Shown here: positions 49,017 to 59,812 of the stretch, piece after piece
How the letters are laid out: the number at the start of each line of letters is the position of its first letter
How positions within the stretch are numbered: position 1 is the first letter of the stretch
Assembly: GCA_004802725.1 (NCBI GenBank)
Contig: SGPM01000107.1
Location: 1-64,000 of the forward strand
Source: Antrodiella citrinella
Taxonomy: Eukaryota; Basidiomycota; Agaricomycetes; Polyporales; Steccherinaceae
Reading direction: 5' to 3'
Length of the DNA: 64,000 bases
Notes under the pieces: model-generated
Database searches by the model: none
Told to the model about the DNA's origin: nothing
Seen by the model: the letters and a program-made list of their open reading frames with translations, nothing else
Position numbers and translations under genes: made by a program

Positions 49017-50402
49017 ATGTCGATAATAATAACAGATACCTCACCCACGGACTGGAAATACGTATCGGAAGGAGGCTCATCTATCGTATTCTCCTACACC
49101 GGCACAGCGTCCAATTTCGTCGGAACAGCACTCAGGCTGCGCAAAGTCGACAACATACTTCCATCCACCGAGAACGCAGAAGAACCGGACGATCCTACGA
49201 TCCTCTTCCAACATCGAATTATTGAGAAACTGGTCCCAGTGAACTACCTACCGCGACTCCAGACTGTGGAGACAGGCAGGGCATGGTTGGAGCAGCTTGC
49301 GAGGGTGTCGGAGGAGAAGAGATCGGCTGAGAGGAGGGCGAAGGATCGGATCGATGTTGGGAAGCGGAAATCTGTTCTTGCAACAGACTTGGTAGGTGGT
49401 CCCGGGTTCGCAGTCGAGATCAAGGTAAGTCTGCGTAAATGGCTTGTCGGAAAGACACTCTTGTAACATATATCCAGCCAAAATGGGGATTTCTACCTTC
49501 ACCGAGACACCTATCGCCTACCTCTGCGGCATTGAAGACACAGACGTGTCGCTTTTGCATGCATTCACATCTCAAGACGACCGAATCGGAGGACGTCGCG
49601 CTCGGATATTGTCCATTAGATTTGTACTCTGGCGACAAAGACCGGGTGATCAAGGCGTTGCACACGTTGTGGGATATCTGGATTGGGAGCTCTGGAGGTG
49701 TAAATAACCTGAAAGTGTTCGTGGAGGGACAGGTGGTGAAGCCGACTACACTGGTGCGTCCCAGTCTTTGATTGATAGGCATTATGCGCCACTCATGTTT
49801 CCTACGAATTGCAGCCTGTATCTATCAGACCACTGGCAACTCAGATCCTCCCTCATGATTTGGAAGTGCCTCCAAGTCTCGACACACTCCGTGACGCATT
49901 CACCTCCCTTATTCTGCCACTTCTCCTGGACACGCCTGTACTGCGCATACTATCCACACATCAACGCCAGCTCGATACCCTCGACATCGAAGGTCTTTCC
50001 ACGTTATGGAAACAAGCCAATCAACCCCTCGGCTCTCCCAATCTACAGCCCCCAGTCCTAGGCGAAGGCCTTGCCCAACCCAGCATCGCCGAGCTCGAAG
50101 CCTTCGTCGAAATTTACCTCGCGAAGCACAAGTCTATGGACCACGACCATCCGGACACCGCCAACCTTAAGTACTACTGTCTCGCGTATTTTCTCTCTGC
50201 TAGCTTCAAAGATTGTTCGATCATGCTGCGATTGAGTCCGACTGAGAATGGGTGGAGCAAGACGATCACGGTCATTGATTTGGACGTGAAGAGCGTGGAG
50301 AGGCTGCATAAGTGGGAGCAATTGGATCGGAAGATCATTCAGAATTATATTGAGTTGGCGGAACCTAGTCATTGTGTTGATCAGGCGTTAGGTGCGCGAT
50401 AA
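49017..50402 (+). CDS. IPK1: Inositol-pentakisphosphate 2-kinase
   Basis: Three exons (49017-49424, 49478-49753, 49815-50402) give 423 residues. The enzyme phosphorylates the 2-position of inositol pentakisphosphate to make phytate (IP6), which supports mRNA export and phosphate signalling. The family signature E-I-K-P-K crosses the first splice (FAVEIK|PKWGFLP) and is followed by the zinc-binding CRFCMHSH. The C-terminal lobe has YLAKHKSMDHDHPD, LKYYCLAYFLSASFKDCSI and ITVIDLDVKSVERL, where IDLD is the catalytic Asp block. The N-terminal glycine loop is GGSSIVFSYTG. The length is normal for fungal IPK1. The stop at 50400-50402 lies directly behind the last conserved helix. Confidence 0.92.
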
Positions 50403-50903
50403 TATTCTTCATACGACGTTTTGTTTGCTGACCATCCGTCTTTTAGTCGACAGCGTGTAGGCTGCTTCACTATTGCACGCCGTAGTTTTGGTATGTAGCT
50501 ATTCGGACAAACAGGACGGAAGATACCTCCACTGTATAAGCAAGACGTGTACCATTAACAATGCTACCAGATCATGACAACCGTGGTGTAACAAGACAAG
50601 CGCCCACACTGTATTTTGGACCCACAACCGCCAACACCGCACCAACAAATACCTCTTGCGATTATACAACACCACTCGTCCCTGCTCCTTGCTACGTCTT
50701 CGCCTGAGAACATGCAGGCCCGGTGACACTTTGACAGGTAGCAACATGCCGTAAAGCTGTCTTTGCTTCTTCTTGTGGGGACCTTTGTTCTTGCGAGTGT
50801 TCTTAAGGTCTGAGTTCTCTTTGATGGGGGTATTCGCAACACCGCTTATCTCAGCGACTCCCCGACTTCCTGCCTCGAACACTGACTAGGACTCAGTGCT
50901 GAT
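50403..50903. other. Intergenic region, IPK1 to membrane protein
   Basis: Sequence between two + strand genes. A 127-codon open frame on the - strand (50499-50882) has no family match and no convincing start; I do not call it. Confidence 0.45.
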
Positions 50904-53227
50904 ATGTCTCGCAGCTCCAATGAATCTGGATTATCGACCCGTATCCCTTACCATCTCAAGGGCAAAAGGAAATACACTGGCGATGACGAAGAGGACCCGA
51001 CAGCGATAGAGATGCAAAGTCACACTCTCAAACCAGACAATAACGCGGGCGGAGCGTCATGGAGGTCCAGTATTGCTACAGCTGTATCTCCGTCGCCCGT
51101 TCCAGCATCCTCCGAAGTGGTCGACGTCGTTCGCATGGACTCTCCTTCCGCAGCTCCTACGCCCGATCCCACTGTGACCACTTCGACTCAGTCTTTAGCC
51201 AAGCCTGTCTCGGTACATCGTACATATGGCGGTACACCCCGAGTAGGGCCTACCATGATACTTGACGACGTTCATTCGTACGTCGTGTCTCTATTTTATC
51301 TCCCAATCACCGTCCCATCTCAACATTGCTTAGGACATGGGCCCACCACGTCCACCTCAATGGTACATTCTACCACGTTCTCCTCGACGCCCTGAACATT
51401 CCTCGCTCCATCACGCCCGACGACATCACTAACCCTCTCACTCTCCGCAAATTCGACGATGTCGTGAAAGACGTTCACGCGAAGCTTAAGAAAGCTGATG
51501 TTAGCGTTCCGGGGCCGTATTTTAACGGATGGGAGGTGCTTGTGGTGAGAGACTTGGGGAGTATGGAAGGTCCGACAGTGTTTTGGTTGTGTTATGAGAG
51601 GTGTTTGATCGTTGAGGTATTGCCGAAAGGCCACCCGGATAAAGGTGGGTGGATTATGTCCGGCGTTGAGGAGATTGTGTGCTGATTGTGGATTTTGAAG
51701 ATATCCTGTTGGAGCATAAGACCGAGAGGTTTTGGAATGAGCTGGAAGCTTACCCGATGCATATATTCCAGCTGCCGATGAATATTGAGGTGGACTTTTT
51801 GGGAGCGCTGAGCTTCGGGTCTAGTGGTACGTTCCTGCATGTATTGCTTATATCTCGACGGCTACTGACGATAACTGGTTAATCCTTAGAACGAATCACG
51901 GAGTGGAGCGATACACCATTCCCGTTCACGGACTTTCAATCACAGCGCCTCGTCAAAGTGTATCGCAGCTTGAAAAGTCCGTCTCCTCATGTCATCATTT
52001 GCTCCATACCATTGATGGGGGGCACTGCCACTTATCGTAGAGGAACTGGACCGAGGCAACAAAGCAGTCGTCCCCGCCCTGACCTGGCACATCGCCCGCA
52101 CAATGTCCAAAGTTGAATCGGTCCGGCGACAATCGAACTTTTGGACACCACAGCACCAGCTCTACCGTCCCGTCGTCCCCAGATCACCCAGCCTCGCCGT
52201 CAAAGTAGCTGAAACGTGTTTGATGATGGTGCTCTTCGGCGCGCATAGGACGTATCGCGTGAGGTTGCAAAATGCGCGGGTGCAGGGGAGAATATACTTG
52301 ACGGATTTCAGGCAGTTGTTGGGGAATTTCTTGGCGGAGTGGTCCGGTATGTTGACGTTGTTTTTGTGCTTGTTTTTGTGCTTGTGCTTGTGCTGATATT
52401 TATTTTGTAGACTCGAATCTGTTGGTGAGTACGCACTGTTGACTTGAATGTGGGGTTCGATGCTTATCTGCACGACATCGGGAATAGGCGACAGTTTTCG
52501 TTGGGTATGTCCTTTTGTGTTGAATCATTTGACTGTAACTCACATGATGTTCCGCAGAGCCAATATTGCGTTCTTAGCTGTTCCTGTATGTATACGCTTT
52601 TAATGGTCGTCAGGATGTTCTCATTCCTGCCAGGACATCACAAATTTGCAGCGAAATGCATCACTGGTTTCCATCGTTTGCTCTCTCGTCAGTGTCCTCA
52701 CTGGCGTTCATCATGTGTGGCAACATCGTACGAAAGTGAACGCAAACTTCGAAGAAGCGGTACGTCGGTTCATCTTGAGTATATAGTATATATCCGTCAA
52801 CTCACGCGCAACTCTACTCCAGAATGCCTATCTATCACACATAGTCCCACTGGATGACGGGAACGACTCCGACCTCGCCATTACAGCCATCTTCCTCTCC
52901 ATCCCTCTTGTGTCACTCCTCTACGCAGTCCTCTCTTTCTCTTCCGCGATTGCGGCGTTCTGCATCCAGAATAACGACGTACACGGGAAGATCCTCCTCT
53001 CCGTAGTCCTGGGCATATTGGGAATGGCGGGTCTGATCACATTTTTGTTTTTCTGGCATGTGTGGCGCGGTCCGAGGGAGGTGGAGATCTCGGAGGAGAG
53101 GGTAGAGGATGTGCTTAGGTATGGGTGGAAGAGTAAGTTTTTGGCATTGGAGGCGAAGATGGTAAGGATGTTGGGTCTTTTGTGGGGACGATCAGAGACT
53201 GACAAGACCAGTACTGGAGATGTATAA
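50904..53227 (+). CDS. WW-like domain, multi-pass membrane protein (family copy 3)
   Basis: The disordered N-terminus (MSRSSNESGLSTRIPYHL, then Thr/Pro-rich) is followed by a WW-like half-motif (TWAHHVHLNGTFYHVLLD) and SITPDDI. Next come ERFWNELEAYPMHIFQLPM, WHIARTMSKVESVRR and NFLAEWS. A 14-nt exon at 52411-52424 encodes DSNLL. The C-terminus has hydrophobic segments (LVSIVCSLVSVLTGVHHVW, AITAIFLSIPLVSLLYAV, LLSVVLGILGMAGLITFLFF). About ten exons. The blocks line up with the gene at 23660-25571 and less closely with that at 938-4330. Copy 3 lacks the second Tyr-Asn of the WW half-motif. The function is unknown; membrane location is well supported. Confidence 0.8.
52355..52394 (+). repeat. 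TTGTGC microsatellite in an intron
   Basis: Repeats of TTGTGC and TTTTTGTGC fill the intron just before the 14-nt exon at 52411. Confidence 0.7.
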
Positions 53228-53581
53228 CTACATAATACCTATCAAGTTGTTTGTACTCAAACCTCTAGCGCTGGGATGTCGGGGACTGGGACCGGTCTGG
53301 TCTAGATATTCCCACGATACTTACACGTAGCTATCCAGATTTTAATAAACTCATACTACGACCACGAATCCACGATTTTCCTTTCAACGACGGCCTTCTT
53401 GTACCGGTAAAAGTGACTGTATGTTGTGAACATGATTTGCTGCAGAATTGCGTTGCTGATACATTTGGTGACAGACGAAACGTGACATAGCTTTCGGGTA
53501 CCCATTTCACTTTACATTAGCACCGTGTACTCCAAGCACCTACATCCCCGTTCGCATTAGTGTTGAGAGGTTTTATAGAAG
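53228..53581. other. Promoter region of COPI beta-prime
   Basis: 354 bp between two + strand genes with no coding exon. It should hold the terminator of the membrane protein and the Sec27 promoter. Confidence 0.4.
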
Positions 53582-56576
53582 ATGTTGCTAGATGTCAACG
53601 TGAGCATGTATCTCACCTCTACGATACATTCTCTAACTGGACTCGTTCAGAGAAAACTGTTCACCCGCTCCGACCGCGTCAAAGGCGTCGATTTCCATCC
53701 GACGGAACCATGGCTGCTCACCGGTCTCTACAACGGAACAGTCAACATCTATAATCACGAAACAGGAGCACTGGTGAAGACGTTCGAAGTCGCCGAGGTG
53801 CCTGTGCGCTGCGTCCGCTTCATCCCCCGCAAGAACTGGTTCATTGCGGGCTCAGACGACTTCCAACTGCGGGTGTTCAACTACAATACGCATGAGAAGG
53901 TCGTCGCGTTTGAGGCGCATCCGGACTATATACGTTGCTTGACTGTTCATCCCACCGCGAGCATTGTGTTGACGGGGAGTGATGACATGACGATTCGGGC
54001 ATGGGACTGGGACAAGCAGTGGAGATGTATACAGGTGAATATTCTATATACATTTATCTCTGACGCGTGTTTGAAGTTGCATCTAGACATATGAAGGTCA
54101 TACGCATTATATTATGAATATCGCCGTCTCCCCCAAGGACACCAACACATTCGCCTCTGCATGTCTTGATCGCACAGTCAAGATGTGGTCCCTCGGCTCA
54201 CCCACCCCCAACTTCACTATGGAGGCACATGACAAAGGTGTCAACTACGTCGAGTTCTACCCTGGTGCCGACAAGCCCTATCTCGTGACCGCATCCGACG
54301 ACAGGACCATCAAGATCTGGGACTACCTCTCCAAGAGCTGCGTTCAGACGCTTGAAAGCCACACGAACAATGTGCTATTCTCTGTATTCCATCCGAATTT
54401 ACCTATCATTATCAGTGGTGGAGAGGATGGCACAGTCAAATTGTGGAATAGTGGGACGTATCGTCTGGAGAACACGCTGAGCTATGCGCTGGAGCGTGCC
54501 TGGTGTGTTGCGCTGCGGAAAGGTGTCAATGAGATTGCAGTTGGGTATGACGAAGGTGTTGTTGTTGTCAAAGTGCGTGACACTCACTGGGATGGTGTAT
54601 CTGTATACTGAGATTCACTAGCTTGGTCGCGACGAGCCTACTTACAGCATGGACCCCTCCGGAAAACTCATCTTCACTCGTAACTCGGACGTTCTATTGG
54701 GCAACCTCCAAACTATCCCCGACGCCACCACGCTCGTCGACAGTGCCCGGGTCCAAGTATCACTCAAGGAACTAGGCACTACCGAAATCTTCGCCACCTC
54801 CCTCCAACACTCTCCTAATGGTCGGTGGGTGACCGTCGTTGGCGATGGCGAATATATTATCTACACTGCTCTCGCATGGCGAAACAAGGCGTTCGGTAAC
54901 GGATCCTCTTTCGCCTGGGCCGGAGACTCGAACACTTACGCCGTTCTGGAGGGTCGGCTGAAGGTGCGGGTCTACAAGAACTTCAGGGAGCGAGGGGGCG
55001 CAGGGATGAAGGGTGCTGGAAGTTGGAGTATCGATGGGTTGCACGGAGGCCCGGTGCTGGGCGCGAGAGGTGCCGGGTTCGTCGTGTTCTGGGATTGGGA
55101 GTCGGGCGAGATCGTCCGAAGGATTGAAGCGGACGCCAAGAACGTGAGTATGGAGTGCGTTTACACTGTTATGAGTTCTGACATGGCCTCGTATTAGATT
55201 TTCTGGTCCGGAACTGGATCTTTGGTTGCCATCTGTGCAGACGACTCCTACTACGTCCTCCGCTACAACCGTGAAGCATATCAAGCCAAACTTGACGAAG
55301 GAGCTGACATCACAGATGAAGGTGTGGAGGAAGCGTTTGAGGTTGTCGCTGAGATCTCTGAAAAGTCTGTCTCCTTGTTGTCCCTACCATAATGCATTGC
55401 TGAACGCTTACTTGGACAGTGTGCGGACCGCGAAGTGGATTGGCGACTGTTTCATCTACACAAATGCCGCAAATCGACTGAACTACTTCGTTGGTGCAGA
55501 GTCATATACCATCACTCCTTTCGATACGTATGTTGCCCTATTTTCTTCGCATTCCGTATCATGCTCACGGGATATGGCTGCAGTCCTCTATTCCTTCTCG
55601 GATATATTCCAGCGCACAACCGCGTGTACTTGGCGGACAAAGATGTCAATGTTTACAGCTATACACTCTCGTTATCGGTTGTGGAGTACCAGACTGCTGT
55701 CTTGCGCGGCGACATGGACTCAGCGAATGAAATTTTGCCAACTGTGCCCAAAGAACAGAGGAACAAGATCGCCACGTTCTTGGAGAGCAAGGGTACTCTT
55801 TTTCAATGGTCATAACAGACGAAGTGCTCATGAGAAACGTATTAGGCCTGAAAGAGCTCGCACTGGAAATTACCACCGACCCTGACCACAAATTTGACCT
55901 GTCTTTGCAGTTGGATGACCTTGATGCCGCCGTGGAGATTGCGCGTACTGTACCGGAGACCGAAGCTGAGACGAAGTGGAAAGCGATCGGAGACCGAGCC
56001 TTGACTGTCTGGCGATTTGACCTGGCGCGAGAGAGCTTCGAAAAGGCGGGAGACCTGAGTGCGCTGATGCTTTTGCTGCTATCGACTGGCGACCGAGATG
56101 GTCTGGAGAAGTTGGCAGCGACTGCTGGTGAGCATTCCTGTCCTGCATGAACCATGCGTCGTTCACTGATTGACATCCACGTCTGTAGAGCAAAAAGGCC
56201 AAAACAACCTGGCGTTTGCCACCTTGCTCCAACTGGGAGACCCGAACGCGTGCGTCGATCTCCTGATCAAAACACAGCGTGCGCCGGAAGCCGCCATGTT
56301 TGCTCGTACTTACGCACCCAGTAAAATGCAAGACCCCGTGGATGCCTGGCTAGGGGACCTCAACGGTAAGGGCCGGACCAAGATTGCGGGGAGCATAGCG
56401 GACCCGCGTGTGAACCCAGAGTTGTTCGAAGAAGGATGGGAAGAGTCGCTTGAGAGGGAGAAAAATGTACCGACGTTACCCCCAAGTAACGCGGAAGGTG
56501 AGTTGCTGAAACGTCTCTGCTTGCAGGATATACACTGATTCATTTTGCAGCTCCGTTGATAGACGTCACAGAGTAG
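53582..56576 (+). CDS. SEC27: Coatomer subunit beta-prime (COPI, Sec27)
   Basis: The gene starts with an 18-nt exon (MLLDVN) followed by an intron and [20 protein letters not shown], the highly conserved Sec27 start. Six WD repeats follow ([105 protein letters not shown]), then a second propeller and an alpha-solenoid ([41 protein letters not shown]). It coats retrograde Golgi-to-ER vesicles and binds dilysine cargo tails. The last coding exon, after the intron ending at about 56550, reads to a stop at 56574-56576. At least nine exons. Complete and single copy in this window. Confidence 0.95.
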
Positions 56577-57860
56577 TTTGTTCAACCTGACTTGTAGTGT
56601 GTAGATGGCTTTGTCGGATGCATTTTTTTATTTCAGTTTCTATGTGAAAGACAGCTTGCTACACCATCGTCTTCACATCTGCCTCTGCCAAGTTATTGCC
56701 AAGTGGTGAGTTCGTTTCGTCAGCCCTGCAGTATGTTATCCTTGAACTCAGATATTTCCAGCTTATATGTCGCTGCATCGCGCAGTGTGTCCATGCTCCC
56801 CTAACATGACCCAGATCAGTGTCACAACCCAGCTGCTCCGCGGCTCTTCATGAGCAGTCGAAACTTCTTACCAATGTTTCGGTAGCTAAACAGGCAAACA
56901 GAGTTCTTCATGAGAGAAGTACAGTCGAAAAAGGCTTCGAAATAGGGCGAGAGGCACCCTTGCTCAAGAAGTATATACTTCTTCTCAGATCTGCGGTGTG
57001 TGCTTGTGTTTCCTCGGACGGTCGGTTGATTACAGCGACGTTGCCCATTCAATAGATACCCTTAAATCCTCTGTGGCGGGCGCGATCCACCGTCGACGGT
57101 CCAGAGGGCTATCGAACGCAGTGCCAAGCTCCACTTGAGGATCAAACTCGGTCGAGTGACTCGAGTTCGTTGAATTTAACCGAGGCGGTTTCCGAATCCT
57201 GCACTGCCCTTCATCCGAGTCGACGTTGAGCCTCATTTACTCACAACCCTTGCATATATTCATCTAGACCGTGATGAACCATCTACTGATGTAAAGGTCA
57301 CTCGTCATGACATTTGTGCCTTTTGTTGTCGCTCACGAACGTCGTACGGATCATCGCGGACATCACTTTGCTCAAGGTTGTATCGCATGATCGCCCTCTC
57401 TGATTTCCCGCTCACGTAGGTCAGTTTCCGTATACACGCACGTTGTCCGTTCGGGACACAGACGGGCCGCTACTGAAGTACTGAAGTCGAACGGATGTTT
57501 GTTCGGAAAAATCGTGCCTTGTACAAACTGACGATGATGATGGCAAAGGTGAGTTACATCCCTGCCGACTGTGACTTTCCATCATATTCGAACAGCTTAC
57601 ACGACGTCAGCAGATGAAGTTATGCATTAAAGCAATGTTCCGTTGCCCCACAATCAGAGTCACCTGGCTCATCATGCTACGCAATATTCCTCTAGGGATA
57701 CCCCGAACGTGTTCCTTTGTGGAAACACATGAAGGGTTGCACAAAACCTGGCCAACCATTCTACCATACGGTCTGAATAAGGTCAGGAGTATAAATGCTG
57801 TGACAGCTCAGACATTGGACGACGCAAAGTTGGAGAAATTCGAGCCTTTCTCATAGCAAC
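56577..57860. other. Intergenic region with TATA box
   Basis: About 1.3 kb between Sec27 and the CE15 gene. A perfect 18-bp palindrome AAGAAGTATATACTTCTT lies near 56968-56985. A TATAAA box at 57790-57795 is 71 bp before the CE15 start. An 80-codon frame at 57614-57856 is not supported as a gene. Confidence 0.5.
57790..57795 (+). promoter_or_regulatory. TATA box of the CE15 gene
   Basis: TATAAA lies 71 bp upstream of the ATG at 57861, a good position for a fungal core promoter. Confidence 0.55.
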
Positions 57861-59203
57861 ATGTTTTTCTGCACTCTCCTCGCCGCTCTCCTCTTGATTG
57901 CACCTGCTCTCGCCTTGCCTCAACCATCGGACGAAGGAAGTGAGTGCCAGTGGTCAGTTTCCTGTATGGAATGTAGCTAACATACTTGGAACAGCCCTCG
58001 CCGCTCGCGCCCCCAACCCATGCACAGCACCTTCAACCGCCAACACCAACGTTTCTGCCCTCAACAACCCATTCATCTTCAACGACGGTACTCCTGTCCA
58101 AACTGCCGCCGACTGGACATGTCGTCACCAGCAGATCGCTGCTTTGATATTGGGCTATGAAGGAGGAACGTTACCTGGCACGCCACAGAGCGTCGCCGCT
58201 ACCTTCTCCAAGAATGGCAACTCGGGCAGCCTTGCGATCACTGTCAAAGACAACAACACGCAAATCACGTTCACGCCGACCATCACATTCCCCAGTGGAA
58301 ATCCCCCAACGGGTGGGTGGCCGTTGGTCATTGCCGTTGGTGGCGCAAGTCTTCCGATTCCTTCCAATGTGCGCTTCCTGCATATATTCACTCGTTATAC
58401 TATGATACTGACGCCAAATATTCGTAGATCGCTGTCTTGAACTTTGATAACAGCGGTATGGCTGAACAAGACAGCACCGCTAGCCGTGGTCAAGGACTGT
58501 TCTTCAATCTCTACGGCAGTTAGGCCACGGCCAGCGCGATGACTGCCTGGGCATGGGGTGCCAGTCGTATCATCGACGCGCTCGAGATCACACCCTCTGC
58601 CAATATCAACACGCAGAAGCTCGCCGTCACTGGTTGTTCGCGTGACGGTAAGGGTGCTCTGTGGATCGGCGCCTTCGAGGAGCGCATCGCTCTCACTATC
58701 CCGCAGGAGTCCGGCTCGGGCGGTGACACTTGCTGGCGACTGTCCCACTACGAGAAGGACAGTGGTAGCGTGGTGCAGGACGCGACGGAGATCGTGACCG
58801 AAAAGGTCTGGTTCTCCACCAATTTCAACAACTACGTCAACGAGCTGAACGTCCTTCCCTACGACCACCACCTCCTCGCCGCGTTGATCGCACCCCGCGC
58901 CATGATCTCGTACGAGAACGCCGATTACGTCTGGCTGAGCCCCCTGAGCAGCTTCGGATGCATGACCGCTGCACATACCGTCTGGCAAGCCCTCGGTGTC
59001 GCCAACAACCACGGCTTCGTACAGGTTGGCGGTCACTCCCACTGCGCATGGCCGGCCAATTCGGATTGAACGCCTTCTTCGATAATTTTGTTTTGGGCCA
59101 AAATAACCCCAACACGAACATCTTGTCTACAAACGACGTGTTCAACGGCGTCCAGTGGAATCAAGCTCAGTGGATCAACTGGCAAACGCCAACTCTCCAG
59201 TAG
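57861..59203 (+). pseudogene. Glucuronoyl methylesterase (CE15), carrying two lesions
   Basis: The product would be a secreted esterase that cuts lignin-glucuronoxylan ester links. A signal peptide is present (MFFCTLLAALLLIAPALALP), with exons at 57861-57939, 57995-58368 and from 58428. The core shows [29 protein letters not shown], the nucleophile motif [26 protein letters not shown] and [15 protein letters not shown] with the catalytic His. An in-frame TAG at 58521-58523 sits between NLYGS and ATASAMTAW, inside otherwise perfect coding sequence. A one-base loss between about 59048 and 59066 throws the end out of frame: one frame stops at 59067-59069, the other gives [14 protein letters not shown] and ends at 59201-59203. 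Either a recent pseudogene or draft sequencing error. Confidence 0.85.
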
Positions 59204-59812
59204 TTTGTTATTTATTTCTTGCTCTTTCGATCATCTCACCTCAGGCTCGTCTCGTACTTGTTCTGCAACAATATGTATATACTACCAATGTCTTCTGAAA
59301 GGTAGTACCATAACGAAAGACTAAACACACGCGATCGGTGCCTGAATAATGCAGATCAACGGACCGTCCGGTCCGCTTAAAATGGCCATGTAATGTGCGT
59401 CTGATAACTTTCACTCAACCTCTTACTACCATCCCAAAAGTCGCGTTGGTTTTCCCTTCCGACCATCTAAACACTTTTGGATACGTGATTTAGTATTGTT
59501 TTGAACCTTGGGTTCCTTCTGGTGAGTCCCATTTGTGAGTTCAAAGGCACTAGCTCAGTAGTTTCAGTCGTATTCCGTCACCAGACTCGGACGCGCCTGT
59601 GCTTGCGTCGCGACGAGCTCGCTTTGTTACGACACACTCTGTTCGCAGAGCTTACGACATCTCGTGCTGTCCTAGACAACACTTCGATTGTACAAGCCCT
59701 TTGGCGGTAGAAGTCGACGATTGCTTCGTGCTCGTTGACTGGAAGGCTTGAAAAGTGCGTCGTGCTCAACTTTGGCGCTTTCGAAATTGCTGACTAATGA
59801 CGCTTAGTCACA
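59204..59812. other. 5' flank of F-box-like paralogue C
   Basis: Most of this, from about 59335, is the copied 5' flank also found before paralogues A and B. Shared blocks are GTGCCTGAATAATGCAG, CCGGTCCGCTTAAAATGGCC and CACTCAACCTCTTACTACC. Confidence 0.6.
59335..59812 (+). repeat. Duplicated 5' flank (copy C) of the F-box-like family
   Basis: It aligns by eye with 41518-41948 (+) and with the reverse complement of 46830-47275. All three run directly into an MFF(T/A)R start codon. Confidence 0.75.

Noticed and set aside
50499..50882. 127-codon - strand frame between IPK1 and the membrane protein
   Set aside because: No ATG with good context, no domain; likely chance.
57614..57856. 80-codon frame just before CE15
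   Set aside because: It overlaps the CE15 TATA box and promoter; no family match.
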